This document shows, one piece after another, positions 36,984 to 44,776 of a stretch of DNA of 44,776 nucleotides. Location of the stretch: positions 1-44,776 of the forward strand of contig JAGLDS010000014.1 of NCBI GenBank assembly GCA_023145435.1, in the 5' to 3' direction. The notes under the pieces are model-generated. The model did not search any database, was not told the origin of the DNA, and saw only the letters and a program-made list of their open reading frames with translations. The position numbers and the translations under genes are program-made. Position 1 is the first letter of the stretch; each line of letters begins with the position of its first letter. This DNA comes from Clostridiales bacterium (GTDB lineage Bacteria; Bacillota; Clostridia; DUPQ01).

Positions 36984-38205
36984 CAATTTTTCCTCCAAGT
37001 GATTGTAAATCACGATAAAAATCAGGGTAAGATTTATTAATACATTCTGCATTCTTAATAACCAATTGTTCCATAACAACAGGTGCAAATGATGAAAATG
37101 CCATTGCTATTCTATGGTCATTATATGAGTGAACAACTCCATGCTTAATTTTGTGATTACCAATAATCTTAATTTCATTTTTTTTCTCAATCACATGAAC
37201 TCTAAGTGATTGTAAATTTGTTGAAATTGCTTTTAATCTATCACTTTCTTTTTTACGTAATCGTTGTGCATTTATTAGAGTTGTCGTTCCTTTAGCTACA
37301 GCTGCATATACAGCTAGTGCAGGGGCAATATCTGGACACCCCGAAACATCAATGATTGTATTTTCTTCTTGTTTTATTTCATATAAATATTTTATTATAT
37401 TTGAATCTGGTTGGAATGTTTTTAAATTTAAGCCTTTAACTGTTATATTACTACCTAACATATTCATCACATAAAAATACCCACAATTAGACCAATCTCC
37501 TTCAATGATTACATTAGTTGGTTTATAGGTTTGATTATCAATTATATATCCATCAATTGTTTGTTTTACTAAGACGCCAAATTGTCTCATAACATCAATT
37601 GTCATATCCACATATCCTTTTGACTCAAAATTACCAGTAACAATAATTTGATGTTTTCCTGGAATTAAAGGTAAAGCCATTAATAAACCTGAAATGTATT
37701 GACTTGAAACATCAGATTTAATACGGTATACGCCACCTTTTAATTCGCCATTAATGGTTAAAGGTAAATTGTATTCTAAATGTTTAAATTCTATTTTATC
37801 TTGTGTAAATATCTTGTATGTTTCATCTAACGGTCTCATAGGTAATTTACCTTCACCTATAAAGGTAGTTTGTCCACCTAATGCTGCAAACACCATTGTT
37901 AAAAATCGTAAAGTAGAACCACTTTCATGACAATTTATAATTCTTTTATCAGCTGTATTTCTTTTCCTAGTATCAACCGTTAATACATATCTACCTTCAT
38001 AAGCACTTTTGGCAAGAGCTATTGTAGCTCCACTTTGTCTCATACCTTCAATTGTTGCAACAATATCTTGTGATAAAACTACATTATCAATAATACTAAT
38101 ACCTTCGGTTAAACATGCACATATAATTTTTCTATGAGCATCACTTTTTGAAGGTTGAGCTAAAATTTCACCTGATAATTTAGAATAAGAAATTTTCATA
38201 TCCAT
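36967..38205 (-). CDS. aroA: 3-phosphoshikimate 1-carboxyvinyltransferase (EPSP synthase)
   Basis: EPSP synthase joins shikimate 3-phosphate and phosphoenolpyruvate. The 412-aa protein has the N-terminal QPSKSDAHRKI, ESGSTLRFLTMVFAALGG, and the C-terminal RKKESDRLKAI and DHRIAMAF motifs. The Gly/Ala pattern in SGSTLRFL-MVFAALGG resembles class II rather than E. coli-type enzymes, but I cannot settle this. Its start shares a base with the aroB stop (TAATG); the second Met (residue 3) is an alternative start. Confidence 0.96.
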   Translation of the reverse strand: MDMKISYSKLSGEILAQPSKSDAHRKIICACLTEGISIIDNVVLSQDIVATIEGMRQSGATIALAKSAYEGRYVLTVDTRKRNTADKRIINCHESGSTLRFLTMVFAALGGQTTFIGEGKLPMRPLDETYKIFTQDKIEFKHLEYNLPLTINGELKGGVYRIKSDVSSQYISGLLMALPLIPGKHQIIVTGNFESKGYVDMTIDVMRQFGVLVKQTIDGYIIDNQTYKPTNVIIEGDWSNCGYFYVMNMLGSNITVKGLNLKTFQPDSNIIKYLYEIKQEENTIIDVSGCPDIAPALAVYAAVAKGTTTLINAQRLRKKESDRLKAISTNLQSLRVHVIEKKNEIKIIGNHKIKHGVVHSYNDHRIAMAFSSFAPVVMEQLVIKNAECINKSYPDFYRDLQSLGGKIDEYQI

Positions 38206-39239
38206 TAAATTGTACCCAACATATCATAAAATCTAATAAGCTTAATTTTATGAATATATGCTTTCCCCATTTTTTTTAATAAAATCAAATGTAGTAATTG
38301 ATTTACATTTTTTTTATCGTTACTTATATATTTAAACAACTCTAAAACGTTTCCAGTATATTCATATGGTAATTCATGCATTTTTAATAATTTAATTAAT
38401 TGATTATATGTACCTTTTTCACTAAACCCATATTTTTCACTCATTTTTGTTATTAACGCCATTCCAATTGCGATTGCTTCACCATGAGAAATTTTTCCAT
38501 AACCTTTTTTTGCTTCAATTGCGTGCCCAATTGTATGTCCAAAATTAAGTAACATACGTTCTCCAAAATCAAATTGATCATTTTGTACAACTATTCGCTT
38601 AATATCTATACATTGTTTAATATACTTTTCACTTACTAATTCTTTTCCCTCTAACAATTCTTGTATAAATACTTCATCCTTTATACAAGCAGTCTTAATC
38701 ATTTCAGCTTTACCACACACAATTTCTCTATTTTTTAATGTGTCTAGAATCAATTTATTGATGTATACACCAGACGGTTGAAAAAAGGAACCAACTAAAT
38801 TCTTACCTTCTGCTAAATTAACAGCAGTTTTCCCTCCTACACTACTATCAACCTGTGCTAGTAGTGTGGTAGGTACTTGATAATAATTAATACCTCTCAT
38901 ATAAATAGATGAACAAAATCCTGCAATATCACCACAGACACCACCACCAAATGATACAACTACATCACTTCTAGTTAAATTAACATCTGCCATTCTTTTT
39001 AAAATCTTTTCAACTTTATCTAAAGATTTATCTTTTTCACCGGATATAAACATCATATCAGCAGGTGCTTTATTCATTATTTTCAAAAATGCTTTTCCAT
39101 GATTAATAAATGCATTATGATCAGCTATAATAAAGTAGTTATTTTTTTTATCTAATTCCTTTTTAAGCGCTAAATAACTATCATTACCTATTATAATTTT
39201 ATATGACTTATCTTGTAACGACACCTTTAATATAGACAT
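38205..39239 (-). CDS. aroB: 3-dehydroquinate synthase
   Basis: AroB cyclises DAHP to 3-dehydroquinate using NAD and a metal. The 344-aa protein has FGGGVCGDIAGFCSSIYMRGI, the PTTLLAQVDSSVGGKTAVN and the metal-binding LLNFGHTIGHAIE motifs, plus HGEAIAIGM. The C-terminus is less conserved, as usual. It shares a base with the aroF stop (TAATG) and with the aroA start. Confidence 0.96.
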   Translation of the reverse strand: MSILKVSLQDKSYKIIIGNDSYLALKKELDKKNNYFIIADHNAFINHGKAFLKIMNKAPADMMFISGEKDKSLDKVEKILKRMADVNLTRSDVVVSFGGGVCGDIAGFCSSIYMRGINYYQVPTTLLAQVDSSVGGKTAVNLAEGKNLVGSFFQPSGVYINKLILDTLKNREIVCGKAEMIKTACIKDEVFIQELLEGKELVSEKYIKQCIDIKRIVVQNDQFDFGERMLLNFGHTIGHAIEAKKGYGKISHGEAIAIGMALITKMSEKYGFSEKGTYNQLIKLLKMHELPYEYTGNVLELFKYISNDKKNVNQLLHLILLKKMGKAYIHKIKLIRFYDMLGTI

Positions 39240-40252
39240 TATATTTTCCTTCCAATGGCTCCTGCTATAATTCTAAGTGAGTTCATTAAATTACTAAATG
39301 CATCTGGTGTAATAGATTGTTGACCATCACTAAGTGCTTTTTCAGGATTATTGTGAACTTCAACCATTAATCCGTCAGCTCCAACTGCTATTGCTCCTCT
39401 AGCCATGGACTCTACCATCCACCACATACCTGTGGCATGAGAAGGATCTACAACAATTGGTAAATGAGATAATCTTTTAATTGCAGGAACAGCACTTAAA
39501 TCAAGAGTATTTCTTGTATAGTTTTCAAAAGTTCTTATTCCTCTTTCGCATAAAATAACTTTTTGATTTCCTTCTGCCATAATATATTCTGCTGACATTA
39601 ACCACTCTTCAATTGTAGCCGATAATCCTCTTTTTAACAATATAGGTTTATCTATTTTTCCTAATTCTTTAAGTAAAACAAAATTTTGCATGTTTCTTGC
39701 TCCTACTTGAATTATATCAACTTGTTCTTCAAAAACATCAAGTAATTCTGTTGCTATTATTTCTGAAACAATTGGTAGTCCTGTTTCTTGTTTTGCAATT
39801 GCTAGCAAATCAAGTCCTTCATGTCCAAGACCTTGAAAAGAATATGGTGAACTTCTAGGTTTAAAAGCTCCACCTCTTAAAAAAGTTACTCCAGCTTTTT
39901 TAACTTTTCTAGCAATTTCTATAATTTGGTCTTCTGTTTCAACTGAACAAGGCCCAGCAATTGTTATTATTTTACCACCACCAATTTCAGCATCTCCTAC
40001 TTTTACTATAGTTTTTTCAGGATGAAACATTTTATTAGCTCGCTTAAATGGTTCTTGAATTCTCATAGCCTTATGAACAATTTCATTCATTGTCATTTCG
40101 TCTATGTCTATTGAACCTGTATCTCCAATTAGACCTAAGATTGTTAAATCTCTTCCTATTACTTTTTGCACAGATACATTTCGCTTTTCAATGTTATCAA
40201 CCAATTTGTTAATCTGCTCTTTTGTAGCATAAGGTTTTAATACAATAACCAT
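39239..40252 (-). CDS. aroF: 3-deoxy-7-phosphoheptulonate synthase (DAHP synthase, type I beta)
   Basis: DAHP synthase condenses phosphoenolpyruvate and erythrose 4-phosphate, the entry step of the shikimate pathway. The 337-aa protein has an N-terminal ferredoxin-like (ACT-like) regulatory domain (about 1-70, MVIVLKPYAT...) and a catalytic barrel with AGPCSVE, LRGGAFKPRSSPYSFQG, RNMQNF, DPSHATG and EVHNNPEKA, including the metal ligands Cys, His, Glu and Asp. The N-terminal domain suggests allosteric inhibition as in Thermotoga-type enzymes. It is the first gene of the operon, behind a leader-peptide attenuator, with GGAGG right after the terminator. Confidence 0.96.
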   Translation of the reverse strand: MVIVLKPYATKEQINKLVDNIEKRNVSVQKVIGRDLTILGLIGDTGSIDIDEMTMNEIVHKAMRIQEPFKRANKMFHPEKTIVKVGDAEIGGGKIITIAGPCSVETEDQIIEIARKVKKAGVTFLRGGAFKPRSSPYSFQGLGHEGLDLLAIAKQETGLPIVSEIIATELLDVFEEQVDIIQVGARNMQNFVLLKELGKIDKPILLKRGLSATIEEWLMSAEYIMAEGNQKVILCERGIRTFENYTRNTLDLSAVPAIKRLSHLPIVVDPSHATGMWWMVESMARGAIAVGADGLMVEVHNNPEKALSDGQQSITPDAFSNLMNSLRIIAGAIGRKI

Positions 40253-40262
40253 GATTTCCTCC

Positions 40263-40294
40263 TAAAAATAAAAAAGAGACTCTGTTAGAGCCTC
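40263..40294 (-). terminator. Attenuator terminator before aroF
   Basis: On the minus strand GAGGCTCT and AGAGTCTC (40294-40287 and 40283-40276) pair over an AAC loop, with one G-U pair, and TTTTTTATTTTTA follows, giving a strong intrinsic terminator that ends about ten bases before the aroF ATG. The AGGCTC arm can instead pair with GAGCCT located upstream (40322-40317) in a 6-bp antiterminator, so the two states exclude each other. Confidence 0.8.
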
Positions 40295-40316
40295 AAAATT
40301 TCTGTATTATAGCAAC

Positions 40317-40322
40317 AGGCTC
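40317..40322 (-). promoter_or_regulatory. Antiterminator arm of the aroF attenuator
   Basis: GAGCCT on the minus strand, three to eight bases after the leader-peptide stop, is perfectly complementary to AGGCTC in the 5' arm of the terminator. A ribosome stalled in the Phe/Tyr codons would leave this arm free to form the antiterminator. Confidence 0.65.
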
Positions 40323-40324
40323 AA

Positions 40325-40381
40325 TTACTGGTCCTTTTTAAAGAAAAAATAAAATGTAGTTGTTTTTGTATATAAGTTCAT
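40325..40381 (-). CDS. Phe/Tyr-rich leader peptide of the aro operon
   Basis: An 18-codon ORF encodes MNLYTKTTTFYFFFKKDQ, with four Phe and two Tyr including the run FYFFF. GGGAG lies six bases before its ATG, and a promoter with TTGACA and TATGAT lies just upstream. The stop codon is followed at once by the antiterminator and terminator arms in front of aroF. This is the layout of translation-coupled amino-acid attenuation like pheA or trp leaders. The absence of Trp codons points to phenylalanine (and perhaps tyrosine) as signal. It is too short for ordinary gene calling. Confidence 0.75.
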   Translation of the reverse strand: MNLYTKTTTFYFFFKKDQ

Positions 40382-40406
40382 TTTTTTCTCCCATTGCTTT
40401 TAATAA

Positions 40407-40435
40407 ATCATAAGCGAATAATTCATTCTTGTCAA
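40407..40435 (-). promoter_or_regulatory. Promoter of the aro operon leader
   Basis: On the minus strand TTGACA (40435-40430) is separated by 17 bases from TATGAT (40412-40407), a 5/6 match to -10. It begins three bases after the sortase stop codon and drives the leader peptide and aroF-aroK. The strength near consensus fits an operon limited by attenuation. Confidence 0.8.
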
Positions 40436-40437
40436 CA

Positions 40438-41322
40438 TTAATCAGTAATAAGTTTTGCATGTATTACAGTCCTAGAATCCAAATACCAGTGACTACAAGT
40501 TGACAATGTAATTATATAATCATCAGGTTTAACTAAAACATCTGTTTCTATTAATGACAATTCACTGGCTTTATTTATATATTCCATAAATTCATTATTA
40601 TTTTTAAATGTTGTCTGTAAATATTGGAAACCATCTACTTCCTCTATATATGCTGAAAATATTTCAAACTTCATATCTTTGTATAGAGAATTAAAAGTAA
40701 TAATACTGTGTTCTTTAGAGAAATCATCTCTTGTACTATAACCAACATACAAATCTAAATTGGAAAACATATATCCATTACCCATGTTATGTCCATAAAT
40801 AATTGTATTTTTATTCATATTAACTATATTATTTCTGTAATCCATAAATATTGATGCTGATAAAGTTTCATGCCCATAAATATTATGATTAATATAGTAA
40901 TCATTACTATATCCTTTTAAAACAGGGTAATCGACAGTTGTACCATTAATTTTAATCCAACCAACTACATCAATATTAATTGCTAACAAATCATAAAAAT
41001 TGTCATTTACTACTGGATTTATTGTTGGTATTGGATTTACTGTACTTGTTGGTTGTTCAGATATTATAGGTGTTGGTGTCTCCCTTTCAATTAAGTCTGA
41101 TTCTATCGGCAACTCATTATCACTTTCTACAACGGTATTTATTGGTTCACTTGTGAAATCATAATATAACTCTTGTAATTGTAGTGATTCATTTTTTAGT
41201 TCAACTTCATCTAAATAGCTCATTAATGTCATATACATAAATATTACTGCTATTGAAAATGAAAATACTATTAGTAAATTTAAAAAAGTTTTATTTATTT
41301 TTTTCTTTTTCTTCTTTTTCAT
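40438..41322 (-). CDS. Class B-type sortase
   Basis: This is a membrane-anchored sortase: poly-lysine start (MKKKKKKKINK), one transmembrane helix (about 12-34), a Pro/Thr-rich linker (about 80-102), and a sortase domain. The class B features are DVVGWIKINGTTVDYPVL and the catalytic residues His178 in YGHNM, Cys276 in TLSTC and Arg284 in DSRTV. It would cleave a sorting signal and join the protein to a peptide nucleophile. I start it at the ATG at 41322; an extension to 41370 reads through the intercistronic hairpin. It follows the surface-protein gene by 73 bp, so that protein is the likely substrate. Confidence 0.88.
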   Translation of the reverse strand: MKKKKKKKINKTFLNLLIVFSFSIAVIFMYMTLMSYLDEVELKNESLQLQELYYDFTSEPINTVVESDNELPIESDLIERETPTPIISEQPTSTVNPIPTINPVVNDNFYDLLAINIDVVGWIKINGTTVDYPVLKGYSNDYYINHNIYGHETLSASIFMDYRNNIVNMNKNTIIYGHNMGNGYMFSNLDLYVGYSTRDDFSKEHSIITFNSLYKDMKFEIFSAYIEEVDGFQYLQTTFKNNNEFMEYINKASELSLIETDVLVKPDDYIITLSTCSHWYLDSRTVIHAKLITD

Positions 41323-41341
41323 ATATTTCACTCTAACATTA

Positions 41342-41372
41342 AAGTGCACCAAAGACAATCCTTGGTGCACTT
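41342..41372 (-). terminator. Hairpin between the surface protein and the sortase gene
   Basis: AAGTGCACCAA (41342-41352) and TTGGTGCACTT (41362-41372) form an 11-bp perfect stem with a nine-base loop. On the minus strand it is followed by TAATG, not a full U tract, so it is a leaky terminator or message stabiliser that would let some transcripts continue into the sortase. Confidence 0.65.
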
Positions 41373-41395
41373 ATATGTTTATTTATTTGTATTGA

Positions 41396-44300
41396 TTATT
41401 CTTCGTCATCTTCTCTTCTTTTTTTGAAAAGTGTGAATCCTAATCCTAATGATAGTAATGAAGTTAACCCCATTACTCCTAATGGAATTGCACCAGTTTC
41501 TGGATTTGGTCCAGGTGTTGGTTCTGGTGGAATAATTTCCTCTTCATATACTTCAACTAATGTAGTATCGTCATCATTTACGGTAACTAATTGTGGTGAA
41601 ATACCTTCAACAAATACTTGTGTATTAAAGATTCCAACTACATCCATTAATCTAACAACAGTGTATGTTCTGCTTTGTGATACATATAAAGGTGTATCAA
41701 GTAGAATATTAAATCCAAGTGTAGGATTATCAACTGTAACATTATTAAGAGTTGTATTACCTGTATTTGTAACAACCATTGTAAATGTTACATCCGTACC
41801 AACTTCTACTAATGTTTGATCAGGATCTATTGTAACAGATATTGAAGGATTATAATTTGGTGGTGGAGGTGGTATTAATCTAGCTGTTACGCTTGCACTG
41901 TCTGTATCCTCTACCATTACTTCATCACTAATATATATCCAACCAGTTGCTGTTGCAGTATTTACAGTAGTACCAACTGATGTTGGTGTAAACGCGAGAG
42001 GTTCAATTACAGTATAACTTTCTCCTACTTCTAATACTTCAATTGTTTCATCTAAATATCCACCAAACATTGGATCTTCAATTCTAACATGATTTAGTGG
42101 AATATTTCCTGTGTTTGTCACAGTAATTGTGTAATAAGCTGTTGTCCCCACGTATACTAAACTGTTATCAACTGTTTTAACTATTGTGATTTCAGGTTCA
42201 GCGTAAGTCTCTACTGTTACAGTATCTTCATCATTTACTTCTATTGGTTCTTTATGTACATTGATGTATACCCCTGATGCTTTAGCAATATTTACAATTT
42301 CCATATCATAAACATCGTCTAATTCTATTGTATATGTTGGTGCTGGGCTTACTACATGTTCTGCACCTGCTGCAAGGTTAAATGGTCCATAAGATAAACC
42401 TAATGTATCGTCAACTACCATTACATCTATTAAGTCTACATTACCTGGATTTGTTACTGTTAATGTATATGTAATAACATCTCCAACGGTTCCACTTAAG
42501 ATACTTGCTTCTTTTACTATTCTAATAATAGGTGTACCATCTGTAGTTACTATCCAATTGTCCTCATCAGAAATTTGGTCATCTTTGTATGTTCCTTTAG
42601 CTTTAGCGATATTTTCAAAGAAACCTTCTTGTAAGTCTTCTAACGTTAGAACATGACTACCAGCTCCTGTTATAACAATTGTTTGTCCAGGTGCTAAGTC
42701 AGCAATAGGAATATCTAAACTAAGTAGTTCATCAGTTAGATCAACGTTTGTTAAAGTTACATTTCCAGTGTTTGTAATTTTAAAGTCATATGTAACAGTA
42801 TCGCCAACAACACCTACACTAATACTACCAGTTTTTATTAATTCAATTGAAGGACTTCCAAGAATAATAACTTCTTCATTATCTGAATCTTCGACATATT
42901 CTTCTCTTTGGCCACCCCAGCCACCAGCAGTAACTTCGTTATTTACTACTTCAGCTAAAACATCGGCATTTAAAACTAAGTATGTTGCATCTGGTGAAAC
43001 TGTTACACTTGCTCCTGTTGCTAGCATACTAATATACCAATATGAATCTGTTAAATCATCAAATACTTCAACACCATATAGAGGAAGGTTACCTGTATTA
43101 ATAACTACTATGGTATAAGTAATTGTATCACCTTCGTAATATTCTTCACCATCTGCTACTTTAGTAACTGATATTCCCGGTGTTCCATAAACTAGAACTG
43201 ATTCACTATCATCAGCATGAACTGGTTGGTCCATATAAAGACCGTCTGCATAAGCTGTGTTTTCTACAGAACCATACCATAAATCTTCAATTTGAATTAT
43301 ATATGTAGGACTTGGGTCTAAAGTAACACTATCACCTACAGCCAAGTCTCCTACTTCTTCTAAAGTACCTGTTAATGGGTCTGTAACCCAAACATTAGTT
43401 AGTGGAACATTTCCTGAATTTTCAACAGTAAGAGTATATGTTATTGTATCTCCTACTTCTCCATCTTCAATATCTGCATCTTTCATGATTGAAATATCAG
43501 GACTTCCAATTATATCTACTAATGCTTCATCAAAATCTCCTACTGTTTCTTCTTGAGCAGGATAATAACCTGTTACACCGACTACATTAAGTACACTACC
43601 TACAATTAAATCAGCAGGAAGTACTGTGTAAGTTGCACTAGGTGTTACAAGCATGCTTGCACCAGGTGCTAATGTTCCTAAGTCAACATTTAACCCAAGT
43701 AATTCATCAACAACATTAACATGAATCAATTCTACATTCCCTGTATTTGTTACTTCAATAGTATATGTTATTAAATCACCCACAGCAGCAAACTCTTTAT
43801 CTGCTACTTTTGTTATTTGAATTGCAGGTGAACCTATCACGTAAACTCTTTCACTATCTGAAACACTAATTGGTTCTTGATCATACATAACCTTTGCTGT
43901 TGCTGTATTGTCATAATAACCCATTTGTAAATCTTCTAAATTCAATGTATGTGTTAATGTAACTTCCTCAACTGTTTCACTTTCACCAATTAATAAATTA
44001 AATGGTCCATAATCTGTTATACCTAGATTAGGGTCTGATACATAAATATTTTCTAAATCAACATTACCATTATTTGTTACCACTATAGTATAGGTTGCAA
44101 CATCTCCAACTTCTCCTATTTCAATATCTGCAACTTTTGTAATACTAATAGAAGGTTCTGCAGTAAAGATTGTAACTACAATAGTTTCTGTATCAACATC
44201 AGTAATTGTGGTTTCAAATATCTCTGGTAGACCATATGTTCCATAAGCTGTAGCTGTATTTTCAAACGATGGTGTATCATGCTCAAGTGGTATTGTATAT

Positions 44301-44776
44301 GATGCATAAAACGTAAAACTATCGCCTGGAGCTAATGTAACCCATTCGATTTCAGGTGTTGTATAACCAATTGTAGAGTCAACTACATGAACATCGTATA
44401 AAGAATGTGCATCTAATGCTCCTAAGTTAGTTACAACAAATGAATAATCTACTGTATCACCTGGTAAATATGGTCCAGGACCATCTACAGCAGTTTTAAC
44501 TATTTGAATTTCAGGATTAACTGAACCTTCTAATATCCAATAGTTATTTGTTCCAGCGCCTAAGTTCCCTTCTTGTCCAACCTTAATTCTAGGGTCTCTA
44601 CTTGCAAGTGGATTAACAATATATGTGTCTCCATTTACTACAAATGCGGTAATCATTGGTAAATTCTCTGTTGCTTCATCAGCTAGTTTAAAACCACCAG
44701 CACCTGGAGCCATTTCAAATAAGCCTAAAGCTGAAGTCTGATCTCCAAATTCTGTTACAAGTTCTACAAAAACACC
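41396..44776 (-). CDS. Large DUF11-repeat surface protein with NPETG sorting signal (5' end outside window)
   Basis: The frame is open to the end of the window, with 21 further codons before the first internal Met at 44713, so at least 1126 residues are visible and the signal peptide is missing. Nine DUF11-type repeats of about 110 residues follow each other, each with a pattern like ITKVAD ... VGDxITYTIxVTNTGNVxLxxVxVxD. The C-terminus is a sorting signal: NPETG, a hydrophobic segment (GVMGLTSLLSLGLGFTLF) and KKRREDDEE. NPETG resembles class B sortase motifs (NPQTN, NPKTN) more than LPXTG. Expected role: cell-wall-anchored adhesin or surface layer component, inferred from the architecture. 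It is preceded by Pro-rich EPTPGPNP. Confidence 0.88.
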   Translation of the reverse strand, partial: GVFVELVTEFGDQTSALGLFEMAPGAGGFKLADEATENLPMITAFVVNGDTYIVNPLASRDPRIKVGQEGNLGAGTNNYWILEGSVNPEIQIVKTAVDGPGPYLPGDTVDYSFVVTNLGALDAHSLYDVHVVDSTIGYTTPEIEWVTLAPGDSFTFYASYTIPLEHDTPSFENTATAYGTYGLPEIFETTITDVDTETIVVTIFTAEPSISITKVADIEIGEVGDVATYTIVVTNNGNVDLENIYVSDPNLGITDYGPFNLLIGESETVEEVTLTHTLNLEDLQMGYYDNTATAKVMYDQEPISVSDSERVYVIGSPAIQITKVADKEFAAVGDLITYTIEVTNTGNVELIHVNVVDELLGLNVDLGTLAPGASMLVTPSATYTVLPADLIVGSVLNVVGVTGYYPAQEETVGDFDEALVDIIGSPDISIMKDADIEDGEVGDTITYTLTVENSGNVPLTNVWVTDPLTGTLEEVGDLAVGDSVTLDPSPTYIIQIEDLWYGSVENTAYADGLYMDQPVHADDSESVLVYGTPGISVTKVADGEEYYEGDTITYTIVVINTGNLPLYGVEVFDDLTDSYWYISMLATGASVTVSPDATYLVLNADVLAEVVNNEVTAGGWGGQREEYVEDSDNEEVIILGSPSIELIKTGSISVGVVGDTVTYDFKITNTGNVTLTNVDLTDELLSLDIPIADLAPGQTIVITGAGSHVLTLEDLQEGFFENIAKAKGTYKDDQISDEDNWIVTTDGTPIIRIVKEASILSGTVGDVITYTLTVTNPGNVDLIDVMVVDDTLGLSYGPFNLAAGAEHVVSPAPTYTIELDDVYDMEIVNIAKASGVYINVHKEPIEVNDEDTVTVETYAEPEITIVKTVDNSLVYVGTTAYYTITVTNTGNIPLNHVRIEDPMFGGYLDETIEVLEVGESYTVIEPLAFTPTSVGTTVNTATATGWIYISDEVMVEDTDSASVTARLIPPPPPNYNPSISVTIDPDQTLVEVGTDVTFTMVVTNTGNTTLNNVTVDNPTLGFNILLDTPLYVSQSRTYTVVRLMDVVGIFNTQVFVEGISPQLVTVNDDDTTLVEVYEEEIIPPEPTPGPNPETGAIPLGVMGLTSLLSLGLGFTLFKKRREDDEE

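Noticed and set aside
36984-37088. Longer aroC reading frame starting at 37088
   Set aside because: The extra 35 residues are hydrophobic, lie inside aroA and have no homology to chorismate synthases; the ATG at 36983 has GGAGG upstream.
40253-40437. T-box or TRAP-type leader before aroF
   Set aside because: No T-box AGGGTGGNACCGCG core and no series of GAG/UAG repeats was seen; the leader peptide with terminator explains the region better.
41323-41370. Extension of the sortase start to 41370
   Set aside because: Those codons fall in the intercistronic hairpin and precede the true poly-lysine start; sortases normally begin just before the membrane helix.
42768-43118. Open frames opposite the DUF11 gene
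   Set aside because: Low-complexity Ser/Thr/Val shadows of the repeat-coding strand.
41396-44776. DUF11 repeats as CRISPR or DNA-level repeat array
   Set aside because: The repeats are visible in protein, with divergent nucleotide sequence and about 330-base periods; they are coding.

Overview
The window is AT-rich bacterial DNA with the gene set and gene orders of a low-GC Gram-positive bacterium (Bacillota, probably a Clostridia-like anaerobe). Pointers are the hrcA-grpE-dnaK-dnaJ-prmA-rsmE order behind a perfect CIRCE operator, lepA-hemW next to it, remA (DUF370) beside gmk and rpoZ, pyruvate phosphate dikinase, acetate kinase, a class B-type sortase and a sortase-anchored surface protein. 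The code is the standard bacterial one: tryptophan is TGG in the ORFs checked, and TGA ends gmk, rpoZ, dnaJ, pheA and aroE in ATGA overlaps. No rRNA, tRNA or CRISPR array was seen. Rank below phylum is inference.

Layout. 1-336: non-coding, with long-range pairing that may be a structured RNA. 337-2963 (-): ruvC-ruvA-ruvB-queH. 3069-5661 (+): argG-argH behind a promoter overlapped by an ARG-box-like site. 5658-10590 (-): a compact type IV pilus/type II secretion-like operon with an unknown 99-aa protein, a PilT-type ATPase, a GspF/PilC platform protein, four pilin-like or single-membrane-segment proteins and a secreted transglutaminase-like protein. 10740-11228 (+): a cysteine-cluster protein. 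11270-17259 (-): yicC-remA-gmk-rpoZ-glyS-ppdK. 17358-23609 (-): the heat-shock operon with CIRCE in front of hrcA and a perfect CtsR-type box in front of dnaK. 23653-25019: a scar with a decayed IS21-type istB, an orphan coding fragment and a strong inverted repeat, bracketed by near-identical repeats derived from the hemW 3' end. 25020-27951 (-): lepA-hemW. 28031-28756 (+): a cyclophilin lipoprotein. 28814-33443 (-): oxidoreductase, ackA, antiporter, cca. 33496-40252 (-): aroF-aroB-aroA-aroC-pheA-aroE-aroK. 40438-44776 (-): a DUF11-repeat surface protein (5' end outside the window) and its probable sortase.

How they work together. The aromatic operon carries six of the seven shikimate steps plus the chorismate mutase/prephenate dehydratase that commits flux to phenylalanine; dehydroquinate dehydratase is absent here. 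In front of it lies a short Phe/Tyr-rich leader peptide followed by mutually exclusive antiterminator and terminator helices, which reads as a translation-coupled attenuator. The heat-shock operon appears to be under double control by HrcA and CtsR. The sortase is next to a substrate whose sorting signal is NPETG, closer to class B than to LPXTG motifs. The pilus operon has a retraction-type ATPase but no extension ATPase or prepilin peptidase in the window, which makes its mode of action an open question.
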